A stretch of DNA of 64,000 nt from Mesorhabditis belari (Eukaryota > Nematoda > Chromadorea > Rhabditida > Rhabditidae). Of this stretch, positions 11,701-22,100 are shown piece by piece. Both the position numbers and the translations under genes were made by a program. The DNA is taken from positions 62,001-126,000 of the forward strand of contig CAUEEP010000601.1 of the NCBI GenBank assembly GCA_958450365.1, in the 5' to 3' direction. The stretch's first letter is position 1; every line of letters begins with the position of its first letter. The notes beneath the pieces were generated by a model that searched no databases, was not told where the DNA came from, and was given only the letters and a program-made list of their open reading frames with translations.

Positions 11701-13865
11701 AGAAGAAATCAATCAATATACAGTGTTTTTTCTAGAATTCAGTGCACTAGAAGGGGTGTGTTTGCACAGAAAAAGCATAGGAGTCCAGAAAAAGTATAAA
11801 CTTTTGCGCAAAATCGTCGGGCAATCCAATGTCGAAGGGTGTTGCTTGAATGTACTTCAGATGATCGCCAATCGCATTCAAATTCTCCGTGCTCACCGTG
11901 ATGCAGAGAAATGATTGACCGTATTTGGTGGCCGTCTTTGGATAGGAATACGAGTCTAAAGAGTCACTCAATTAAAAGTAAACTGTTACAGTACGATACT
12001 ACGATCATTTTTAAACATAAAGCTGTAAAAATTGACCTAATTACAGTAAGCTAAAGCTTTAAACGGCTACTGTCATCGACTAAGCCGTTAAAATTTAATA
12101 AAACGAAGTCTAATAGTCTATTTAATAGTCTAATAGATCCAAATTTGCATTTGTAAAATGGCTATAGTATAAAATGCGATATTCTACCGTTTTCTGAGCG
12201 TCTTCACCTCAAATGACCTCCAGAATATCCTTCCACACAATTTTTAGAACCCTCAAATGTCTATTGACCCTACAAATCAACCAGCCCTCAACTATCCCAG
12301 TACCTCACAGTCCAGAATATCATTTTCGCCACCCTGACCTTTTCGTTTTCAATACTGCGCTCCAGGATGAAGCTTTTGGTTTTCAGAATAATCATATCTT
12401 CAACAAGAGCTAGTTTATGCTCAAGTTCCCGAAACCCGTTTTAGGACTGGGACAAATCAGCCCCTCCCTTCTCTCAAATGTCAATTCCGTGCTGTGTTTT
12501 CATAAATATGGATGTCACACTAGTGTTTGGTTATCTTCTTTTAGAAAATAGTAGTTTTTTCAAACTTTCTCAGAGCAATTTCTCTGATTTGTGGTCAGGT
12601 TTAGCTAAAACGATAAGGAAAAGGCTAAAACTAAATAAACTACACTAAAATGCGATATTCTACCGTTTTCTCAGCGTCTTCGGCTCAAATGACATCCAGA
12701 AGACCCTTCCACACAATTTTTAGAACCCTCAAATGTCTATTGACCCTACAAATGTACCAGTCCTCAACTATCCCAGTACCTCACAGTCCAGAATATCATT
12801 TTCGCCACCCTGACCTTTTCCTTTTCAATACTGCGCTCCAGGATGAAGCTTTTGGCTTTCAGAATACTCATATCTTCAACGAGAGCTAGTCTATGTTAAA
12901 GTTCACTAAACCCGTTTTAGGACTGGAACAAATTAGTCCCTCCCTTCGCTCAGGTTTCAATTTCGTGCTGTTTTTTCATAAATATGGGTGTCATGCTAGT
13001 GTTTCGCAATATTCTTTTAGAGAATAATAGTTTTTTTCAAACTCACGTAATGGTGGATAATTAGGGACTGAGTGGATCATCCAGAAACCCGTTGATCGAT
13101 CAAAATTCAATACTCCCTTTGCGTGTCCACTGGAAAATGTGAGCTTGTAAACGTAAACTTTCTAGTGCACTGCATTTCTGGCTAGAGAGCTAGAGAGTAC
13201 AAAGAGTAGAGTACAAAGAGTACAAAGTACAGAGTACAAAGTACAGAGAGCTGTTTAGAGTACAAAGTACAAAGGACACTAACCGATTCCCATCGGATTC
13301 TTTCAATGGACTGTCATCGTTGTAAAGGAAACGGAAAGCCTAAATTCTAGTGGTTTTTTAAGAAAAAAAACCCTTACCGCATTGTCTGAATAGACTTGGG
13401 ATACTGTAGCGCCGATAGCTGAGTTTTTCTCATCAATCGTTTTATCAGAAAGAGTCCATTGAGGATTTTTTGCATCAGCAAATGCAAATGAATACCCATG
13501 ACTCCCTTGGATTCCCTCTGGCAGTTTATAAGCGACAAACCTGAATCATAATTCTTCTGTAAACATTGCATTGAACATTGCAAAAGCATTGAATAGGCTA
13601 AGCTAAAGAATAGGCTAAGCTAAAGCCAGATTTCTAAGAGCTATGTCTCCAGTAAAAGGCTCAATCTGAGAAATTTTGATTTGAAAGATTTCTGGGAAAG
13701 AATTAAACAAAAAGAATTAAACAAAAGTACATAGTTTTATTAAAATTAAAGCGATTTTCTTTAAACTGACCAATCAACACTTTCTCCATTAATTCCTTTG
13801 CATGAAATCCTTGCATTCACATTTGAAAATAGAAAAAATAACGAAAAAACCAAAAGTAGAGGCAT
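8705..13865 (-). CDS. DNase II family acid endonuclease (NUC-1/CRN-6/7 type)
   Basis: Nine exons: 13771-13865, 13378-13540, 13284-13339, 13047-13129, 11802-11955, 11477-11613, 11033-11142, 9673-9798, 8705-8893; all junction phases agree. The protein starts with a signal peptide ([18 protein letters not shown]) and the DNase II start [18 protein letters not shown]. The two HxK-type catalytic motifs are present (GHAKGV in exon 4, DHSKWGVS in exon 8), as are [14 protein letters not shown] and the C-terminal RGGGALC. DNase II degrades DNA in lysosomes or, when secreted, in the gut lumen; in nematodes it clears apoptotic and ingested DNA. Introns hold repeats, and a tRNA gene lies on the opposite strand in intron 7. 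The last residues before the chosen stop are uncertain, since a final intron could exist. Confidence 0.9.
8930..9300. repeat. about 120-bp tandem repeat, three copies (DNase II intron 8)
   Basis: Three units contain the same segment running from TCCTAGTGCCTTCCATAATG through TAAAGATATTCAGTTAAAAG to GATGGCTGAAA. The motif variant GTGCCTTCCAT recurs in each. It lies inside the last intron of the DNase II gene. Confidence 0.85.
9480..9605. repeat. TACTGTAGCT short tandem repeat
   Basis: About a dozen imperfect copies of an 11-mer of the type TTACTGTAGCT lie in the last intron of the DNase II gene. The strand is purine/pyrimidine mixed and no function is evident. Confidence 0.9.
9905..10300. repeat. 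dispersed repeat, copy 1
   Basis: About 390 bp shared with copies at 12155-12560 and 12640-13040 and, inverted, at 15855-16199. All contain GATATTCTACCGTTTTCTGA, CCCTTCCACACAATTT, GTCTATTGACCCTACAAATG and CATAAATATGGATGTCA. The open frames inside are shared by all copies, but only as by-products of repeat homology. It lies in DNase II intron 7. Confidence 0.85.
10733..10816 (+). tRNA. tRNA-Leu (anticodon UAA)
   Basis: The sequence folds as a class II tRNA. The acceptor GCTGTGA pairs with TCGCAGC (one G-U), the D-arm is GCCGAGTGGTCTAAGGC, and the anticodon stem TTGGG/TCCAA encloses the loop TTTAAGT, giving anticodon TAA. A long variable arm GGAC-GCAA-GTCC follows, then a T-arm GTGGG/CCCAC around TTCGAAC. 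Box A and box B promoter elements are intact and a T-run (ATTTTTG) follows for Pol III termination. It lies antisense within intron 7 of the DNase II gene. Confidence 0.96.
11176..11455. repeat. polypyrimidine/polypurine tract in DNase II intron 6
   Basis: About 280 bp are almost pure CT on the plus strand, mainly CTTCTTCCCTTC-type units, so GA-rich in the gene's sense. Such mirror-like tracts can form triplex structures. The Lys/Glu/Arg-rich open frames here are not genes. Confidence 0.9.
12155..13040. repeat. dispersed repeat, copies 2 and 3 in tandem
   Basis: Two copies (about 12155-12640 and 12640-13040) of the same 390-bp repeat seen at 9905-10300 follow each other directly in DNase II intron 4. 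They differ by substitutions and small indels, so they are not assembly doublets. The second copy runs to within a few bases of the exon 4 donor. Confidence 0.8.
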
Positions 13866-13881
13866 TCTGTAAACGATTTTA

Positions 13882-14243
13882 TTGGATTGGTCAATTGAAA
13901 AAAGCCGGCTATTGTCAGTTTGAGCACTTTCTTCAAAAGAAACCCATTTTGGTGTCAATGGAAAAGTTGTAGAGAATCTAAAATCAAGCTTATATCCAAA
14001 TTTTCAGAACGATTCAAAAACTGGTTTTGAAGAAATGCCAAATTTACGAATTTTCACAAAACCCAAAACAAAACTTGCATTTTAAGCGAAACTACTAAGT
14101 GTATCTTTTTGAAAATTTGGCTATAAGCCTAATTTTTGATTCTCTACAACTTTTCCATTGACACCAAAATGGGTTTCTTTTGAAGAAAGTGCTCAAACTG
14201 TCACATATGACAATAGCCCGCAGTTTTCAATTCACCAACCCAA
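13882..14243. mobile_element. mariner-type foldback MITE upstream of DNase II
   Basis: The ends TTGGATTGGTCAATTGAAAA and, inverted, TTTTCAATTCACCAACCCAA are flanked by TA on both sides (13880-13881 and 14244-14245). The interior is a long inverted repeat: the arm containing GGGTTTCTTTTGAAGAAAGT at about 14169-14188 pairs with its complement at about 13930-13949. The end sequence is typical of mariner elements and matches the remnants at 14.44-14.79 kb. The left end is only 17 bp upstream of the DNase II start codon, leaving just an acceptor-like TTTACAG between them. Confidence 0.8.
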
Positions 14244-14439
14244 TAGTACTTATGGCGCGCTCAAAGGTAGCAAAAAAGATAAGCTATAAAATATCCAACA
14301 AATCGAAACTTTTTCACTTTAAAATCTCATCATTCTGTTCTAAATTCCCTTTTGTGAATCGATGAGTGATGGGGTAATAATGGAAATTATTTGGACTGAA
14401 TTGATGGTTTTATGTTGAATAAATTTTAGTTCAAAGTCC

Positions 14440-14790
14440 CGCAGCTTTCAATTCACCAACCCAATAGTTTGAAATCAAAAACTGCCTTGGATGCCCCATG
14501 ACCTCACTGACCCCCAGAAGTGGCAGCGCATTGTGAGAGATCAGCGTCATCAATGCCGCTGATCTCTCACAATACAAAAGGAAATCTTTTCTTCCTCGAA
14601 TTGTGATAGGAGATGAGAAATGGGTTTTGTCTGTGAACTTTCAAAAGGAAGTGGCAATGGATGGGGCCAAGCGAGAAACCCGAAAGTGGCCTTAAACCCG
14701 ATTTGCACCAGAAGAAGTTTATGCTCTGCGTTTTCTCGGATATGGAGGGAGTGGTGTACTGGTTTTCAATTCACCAATCCAATATTTCAA
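14440..14790 (+). pseudogene. mariner transposase fragment between mariner ends
   Basis: Short pieces of the plus-strand translation read GDEKWVLSVNFQKE and EEVYALRFLGY, resembling the region around and after the first catalytic Asp of mariner transposase. Stops and frame changes break the rest. The copy of TTTCAATTCACCAACCCAAT at about 14446-14465 and of TTTTCAATTCACCAATCCAA at about 14763-14782 are right-hand mariner ends, so this is a nested or truncated element adjoining the MITE at 13882-14243. Confidence 0.7.
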
Positions 14791-15294
14791 AAAGTTTAAA
14801 ACAAACTTTTTAATAGCTTTAAAATAAAATAGAAATCTTTCTTTTATGTCAGAATCTTTAGGAAATCAAAAAAAAATCTCTTGGAAAGCTTTTAAAACAA
14901 AAAATGTTTCGTATTTTTTTTGCAAAAAAGAAATGAGACACCCCGTTTTTTAAACGTTTGACGGTTTCGGTCTTTTTCTATCCGAGATCCAATCGAATGA
15001 TAAAAAATGTATCAACCATCGATTTTCTCACCTTTTCCCAAGATTTCTCGCCAAGCTGGAACACACACTAGCTAAACATCTGGAAATCGGAAAATTTTAT
15101 CCAAATTTTTACGTATCAAAAGACCAACTTTTTTCGTTTTTGACTTTTTGAAAAACTTTTGCTTGCAAAATTTGTAGTGCCTTCCAGGATTTAGAAAACT
15201 TTCAAAAAAATTTCGAAATTTTTATTTCTATACAAAATTTTCATCACCGAAGGCACAGAACGAACATTTTAGCACACGAGCGAATTTTCGGAGA

Positions 15295-15580
15295 GAAATT
15301 TACATTTAAAGAGAAATTTACATTTAAAGACGAATTTCCATTTTAAGAGAAATTTGCATTTAAAGATAAATTTGCATTTAAAAAGAAATTTGCATTTAAA
15401 AAGAAATTTTCATTTAAAGAGGAATTTCAATTTAAAGAGAAATTTGCATTTAAAGATAAATTTACATTTAAAGAGAAATTTCCATTTAAAGAGGAATTTG
15501 CATTTAAAGATAAATTTACATTTAAAGACGAATTTCCATTTAAAGAGGAATTTGCATTTAAAGAGAAATTTGCATAAAAA
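15295..15580. repeat. 18-bp tandem repeat (GAAATTTGCATTTAAAGA)n
   Basis: About 16 copies of an 18-mer of the type GAAATTTGCATTTAAAGA, with variation in the first purines and the G/A/C before CATTTAAA. Since 18 is a multiple of three, long HLKRN- and KCKFLFK-type open frames appear on both strands; they are repeat artefacts. Confidence 0.93.
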
Positions 15581-15854
15581 TTTGAAATGAGTTTCTCCAA
15601 ATTGCACTAAAAAATGGAAAAATTGCGGATTTAAAAAAAAATTAAAAGATAACCAACGCTTACAGTAAGACTAAATTTTAAATTTACCAATTGAATAAAT
15701 ATAATGAAATAGATCTGCAGGGTGACTTCCAATTTGAAAATCAAAATCAACAAAAATCTAAAGAGCCCGCTATTCGGATCACAACAATAGAGGAATACGA
15801 TCGAGTTGTAAATGATAACACGCGGAAATGGCACAACTTTCTAAACGAATATTG

Positions 15855-16199
15855 CGAAACACTAGCATGGCACCCATATTTGTGAAAACACAGCACGGAA
15901 TTGACATTTGAGAGAAGGGAGGGACTGATTTGTCCCAGTCCTAAAATGGGCTTAGGGAACTTTAACATAGACTAGCTCTCGTTGAAGATATGAGTATTCT
16001 GAAAGCCAAAAGCTTCATCCTGGAGCGCAGTATTGGAAACGAAAAGGTCAGGGTGACGAAAATTGATATTCTGGAATGTGAGGTACTGGGATGGTTGAGG
16101 GCTGGTTCATTTGTAGGGTCAATAGACATTTGAGGGTTCTAAAAATTGTGTGGAAGGGTATTCTGGAGGCCATTTGAGACGAAGACGTTCAGAAAAGGC
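15855..16199. repeat. dispersed repeat, copy 4 (inverted)
   Basis: This is the reverse complement of the repeat at 9905-10300 and 12155-13040. It runs up to the base before the EDEM3 stop codon, so the last EDEM3 codons or 3'UTR may derive from or abut the repeat. Confidence 0.8.
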
Positions 16200-19100
16200 T
16201 CAAAAAACGGTTGTACACGACATGACATCACCGGCCGGTTGACAACGCACTCGAGTCATCTCGCCGGGTAGTAGACGATAGAGATCCGCGGGCTCACGGT
16301 GCAGTTTGAGATCCTGGAAGGCATGGGTTAAGTTTTGAAAGTTTTAAATTCAAATTTCATCCATCGACATTAACATCTAATCAAAAATTAGCATTTAATC
16401 AAAAATTAACATTTAAGCAAAAATTAGCACTTAATTAAAAATTAACACTTAATCAAAAATTAACATTTAATCAAAAATTAGCATTTAATTAAAAATTAAC
16501 ATTTAATTAAAAATTAACATTTAATCAGAAATTAGCATTTAATCTAAAATTAGCATTTAATCAAAAATTAACATTTAAACCCCAATTCAATCTCGAAAAA
16601 TTCGGGCAACAGAAATCCACATAAAACTAATTTGTATGCTAATTTTTTTTTTAATTTGAGCAATCTGGAAGTCACAGCACGCACTAACCTTTAAAACTTT
16701 GAGAATCGGTTCGAGTGGTTCATCTTTGACATTCAACCCCAACGCTCCATAGGCTGATGTCCTCAAAAAGTTGAAAAACGTCTAAAGTTTGAAATTTTAT
16801 AACTTCGTGACATCCAGCATGGCTAGAAATTCAATTTCCCACATTTAAATCCCCTTTTATACCTGCTGATTTTGGAGGTTTGAGAACTCGACAACGTCCA
16901 AGAGATTTCCGACGTGACGCTCGACAATCTATTGAGTTATTTCGAAATCCTGGATGTCAGCCTACCCCCTGGTGCTCTAACGGATCGCTGTCTTGATTGA
17001 CTCCAGCTAACCGAAATTGGAAAGTGATCGCATCACCTGGTGGCTCGACTCTCACAAAATACCCCTCTTCCAAAAAGCATTTCTAGAAATTTTCGCGTTT
17101 GTCAGTGATCCTGGAACGCACACTGTATTTTGAAGTTGATAAAGTAACATAGTTTTTAAATTCTAAACTAACCGGGAAAGTCGGCTTCTGAGCGACTCTT
17201 GGACCCCATTTCAGATAGCTTTCCACAACAGAATCTAAAATTAGAATAGAAATTGGGAAATGCTGGCACGCAGCACGCACCCTCTTCATAAGGTTTGAGT
17301 GTGATTCGAAGGAAAATCGGTGTCCGTGTCGGGGGAGGGGAGAGGAGTTGTTGGCCCTCGTTTCGGAAGAGGAAAACCTAGAAATTCGGATTTAGACGAG
17401 AGATCTTTCAATCTGGAACGCACTACAGCTTTTGATCTGAACTTGAACACGTGTAGGGGCTAAAAACGAACCGCTGGGATTGTGATGTCGTCTTCTTTAT
17501 CGAGATCGCCTGACATAGCAAATGGCTGAGTTTTATCGGCTGAGGTGCCGGGTTTATTGTCTAAAACGGTTCATAAGGGTTATGGTAGGCCATTTAACGT
17601 ATTTTAAAATCATTTTTCGTTTTCTAAACTGTTGATATGGCCAATGACAATGACTCCAACAGAGCCAGACTAAGCCTAAGCCTAGGCCTGAGTCTGAGCC
17701 TAAGATTAAGCCGAAGCCTAAGCCTAAGACTAAGCCTAAAACGGGTGTGCCTTAGCTCCGAGAACTGGCTGAGATCCAGAAAATGGGAACTCAAAACTCG
17801 CCTGCCTGACAAGTACGAGATTTTTTACGAGACAACTCTATTGCCGCAACTTTATGAAAGCCACGGTAATCCTTTAGTACCGTACTCCGTAAAAGCTGCC
17901 GCAAAGGTTGGCACTTTTTAGAAAGGACATTAGTTGAGAGGAGCTTACTGAACTTACAATTATTACAATTACAAATGAGCTTACTGAACTTACAAAATAC
18001 AATGAGGTGAATGCTCGAAACTTGCCGTATCTACAGCATTTTGAAACTACAGCTACAGTAAGCCTACAGTAGCCCACAGTAGCCTACAGTAGCCCACAGT
18101 AGACTATAATAAGGCTAGAGCAAGCTTAGAATAGCCTAAATCTAAGCTTAAGCCTACTGTAGTCTGCTGTAGGCCTAAAGCAAGTCTAGAATAGCCTACA
18201 GTAAGTCTAGAGCAAGTCTAGAATAGCCTAAACCTAAGCTTAAACCTACTGTAGTCTATAGTAAGCCTAAAGCAAGCCTTGAATGGCTCAAGCCTAAGCG
18301 TAACCGAAATGGGGGTTCAGCCCAAACCCAAATAAACTTAGTGCGAGGCGCTAGTTAGCGCTAGTGAAGGCTAGCAAGCCTTCGCACTAAGCCTAAGCTG
18401 AGGTGCCGGGTTTAAAACGTCTAAAACGTTTTCTAAAACGGTTCATAAGGGTTATGGTAGGCCATTTAGGGCCATAAGGGTTATGGTAGGCCATTTGGAA
18501 ATCATTTTTCGTTTTCTAAATCGTTGATAACTCACCAATGACAATGACTCCAACAGCGCCAGCATTTTGCGCATTTCGAGCCTTTTCCTAAAAGAAAAAT
18601 TGTGGTTTTTGATTGTTTTTGTACCAGAAATCAATCAAAATTCTTGAATTTTCATTTAAATTTTGCATTTAATAAGTCAATTTCTGAGAAAATAGCCGTC
18701 TAGATTACTGTAGTTGAGCAAAAGTTAGAATTTTCTTTCTTTTCACTTATTTCAACTGTGCAACAGCTCAGAGCAGTGTGTGACATCCAGGATTATGGAA
18801 AATGATATTAAATCTCATTCTTAATCGAGTAAATAGCCGCCAAGAGTACTGTAGTTGAGAATTTTCTTTCTTTTGAATCATTTCAACTGTGAAACAGCTC
18901 AGAGTAATCTGTGACATCCAGGATTATCAAAAATGACATTAAACCTTATAGAATTCATTCTTAATCGAGAAATTAGCAGCCTAGAGTACTGTAGTTGAGA
19001 ATTTTCTTTCTTTTGACTTATTCCAACTGTGAAACAGCTCAGAGTCATCTGTGACATCCAGGATTATCAAAAATGACATTAAATTTTATAGAATTCATCG

Positions 19101-22100
19101 AGAAAATCGAGAAAATAGCCTCCAAGAGTACTGTAGTTGGGCAAAAGTTAGAATTCTCTTCCTTTTGACTTATTTCAACTGTACAACAGCTCAGAGTACT
19201 GTGTGACATCCAGGATTATCAAAAATGACATTAAACCTTATAGAATTCATTCTTAATCGAGAAAATAGCCGTCTAGAGTACTGTAGTGGAGAATTTTCTT
19301 TCTTTTGAATCATTTCAACTGTGAAACAGCTCAGAGTCATCTGTGACATCCAGGATTATCAAAAATGACATTAAATTTTAGAATTCATTCTAAATCCAAT
19401 GCTTTTTTTACTTGAAACATGCAATCGCCTCGGTGAACGCCGACGATTTTCCCTTTTGCTTGCGGCGCGTTCATTAGCGGACCACATGCGGCGAATGGCT
19501 CGGCTAGAATCAATTCGGCTTCGATCTGAAAATAGAAAGTCGAATTTTTAACACTTTTCCTTATCAAATTTCGATATTTAAGCTTTTTTTTATCAAATTT
19601 AAACCGAAATTTTGGTCTTTATGAAGAAATTTGCAAAATTAAGAATATAGAGTAAGTGCTTTTGCTTAAAACAAACCGATGCCTCGTCCAGCGATTTCCC
19701 GAATTGTGCTGGTGACGCTAGAAGGACTGGCTTGCCCAAATAGGGAAACGAAAGCAGCTGCACATAGTAGTCGGGTTGAATTTGCTCTGAATGGGAAATG
19801 ATTTCTGAAATCTGATTACGAGAATGTGAATCCTGGAAGGCACAAAGCAATTGGAGAGTTTAAAAGTCGACTTTTGGCTACGTTTCTAGTTTTTTGTGTT
19901 GACGAATTTCAATTGGCTTCGTTTTAAATGTTATTCTTGAAGCTTTTTTAAAATTTTAATAACGAAATCGTAAATCCTGGAAGTCACAAAGAAATAAGAA
20001 ATCTTAAATTCCTATGTTTTACCACGTTTCTAATTGGTTTTGTTGGTGAATTTCAATTGGCTTCGTTTTAAATGCTATTCTTGAAGCTTTTTTCAAATTT
20101 TAATAACGAAATCGTGAATCCTGGAGTGCACAGGAAAAGAATAAATGATAAAAATCAATACTTTTCTTGATTTTTCAACGAAAGCAACTGCACATAGTAG
20201 TCTGGTTGAATTTGTTCTGAATGGGAAATGATTTCTAAAATCTGATTACGAGAATGTGAATCCTGGAAGGCACAAAGCAATTGGAAAGTTTAAAATTCGA
20301 CTTTACAACCAAAGATAAAGCTTCTGAGCCAGACTTGAAGTCAGGTTCTGGTTTGCCTTCAGACAACAAATCCCTGAACCCCAGAAGTCAGGCCTGGACC
20401 TAAGCCCGAGCGTCCTTGACTTGAGCTTGAAAATATCTGATCAATCCGAAATCTAACTACGTTTCTAGTTTTTTGTGTAGACGAACGAAGACGTTTTAAA
20501 TGTTATTCTTGAAGCTTTTTTAAAATTTTAATAACGAAATCGTGAATCCTGGAAGTCACAAAGAAATAAGAAATCTTAAATTCCTATGTTTTACTACGTT
20601 TCTAATTTGTTATGTTGACGAATTTCAATTGGCTTCGTTTTAAATGTTATTCTCGAAGCTTTTCTCAAATTTTAATATCGAAATCGTGAATCCTGGAAGG
20701 CACGAAGCAATTGGAAACTTTCAAATTCTACTTTTGGTTACGTTTCTAATTTATCGTTTAGACGAATTTCAATTGGCTTCGTTTTAAATGTTATTCTTTA
20801 AGGTTTTTTCAAATTTTGATATCGAAAATGTGAATCCTGGAGTGCACAGGAAAAGAATAAATGATAAAAAGCAATACTTTTCTTGATTTTTCACTCACCC
20901 GTTTTTTCGGCCAACTTCTTGGACATCTCGACGACTTCTTTCATGAATTCGACTCCCCATTTCGCCAATTCATCCGATAATGCCTAAAATTTCACCAAAA
21001 ATCATTTCAGAAATCGAATTCTAACTGTTTTCTGTGTTTTCTGTGTATTTCTCCTTTTTTTAATAGCTTTATTAGATTTTTGACCCTATCTACAGCATTT
21101 TTACACCTCGAAACACTATCGACGACTAAAACAACCGAAAAACTCGTGTAAATGAATCACAACGTTTGGCAATGGAAAAGCTGGAAGGCACACCGTAATT
21201 TGCAAAACAGATTACTGTAGCTTTTCCACCTTTGAAATTTTCGATTACGGTACTCGATCCACGAAATCACAGACGAAAAAAAAAGTCACCGATTATCGTA
21301 ATCTTTTTTGATAGAAAGCTAAAGTGCCTCCCAGATTGGCGGAATTTTGAGAAAAGATTACGGTATCTCGTAGGAAACGGGAGATTTTGGACTGAAGTCA
21401 ATTTTAGAAAAAATACACAGTTCTGCATTGTTGAAGCCACTATTTTTTTTAAGAAAACCCGTCAAAATGACTATGCAATTGAATATATTCGTTGAAAACC
21501 TCGAAAAAATTCAAGAAAAGGCAATTTTGGACAATTGAAAACAAAAAAAAGTGAGAAAACCCCTGAAGAACAGAAATTGAAAAAAAAGTTAAAGAATTGA
21601 CATAAAAGTTATGAAAATGATAATCTGGGAATGGGTGATATCCAGGATGGGGAAAAAGTCGAATAGAAACTCGCGGATTTCGATTTTAAGCCGGGGATTT
21701 CTGAGGGACTCGAATCGAGTTGGGTAAATGAACCGAGACTTGTCGAGATCATTTAAATACTGTATTCTAAAGAATGGGTGATATCCATGATTGCAAAAAA
21801 GTGGCAAGAGAGCTTGTAGGTTTTGAGTTTTGGGTGAAAAATCACGACCAACTCAAACCGAGTAAATGAACCGGAATTGAAGGTCGTTCTTAGCTTTTTT
21901 AAAGGCTTTAATTTACAGGGTGTGTTCCAGATTGATGTTTTAAATGATTAGAAAATATTGTCGCCTGGAGTTTTAGGTGAAAAATCTCGACCGACTCAAA
22001 CCGAGTAAATAAACGGAAATTAAAGGTAGTTCTTAGCTTATTTGAAGGCTTTAATTTACAGGGTGCGTTCCAGATTGAAGTTTTAAATGATTAAAAATAT

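Noticed and set aside
9961..12889. Three similar ORFs beginning [10 protein letters not shown] or similar.
   Set aside because: They are the same dispersed repeat; the inverted copy at 15.9-16.2 kb does not preserve the frame and no start or splice context supports coding.
15354..15607. HLKRN-type ORF with regular period.
   Set aside because: An 18-bp AT-rich tandem repeat gives open frames on both strands.
15295..19390. Possible CRISPR-like arrays (regular short repeats).
   Set aside because: Repeats are contiguous or carry no unique spacers, and the DNA is clearly eukaryotic.
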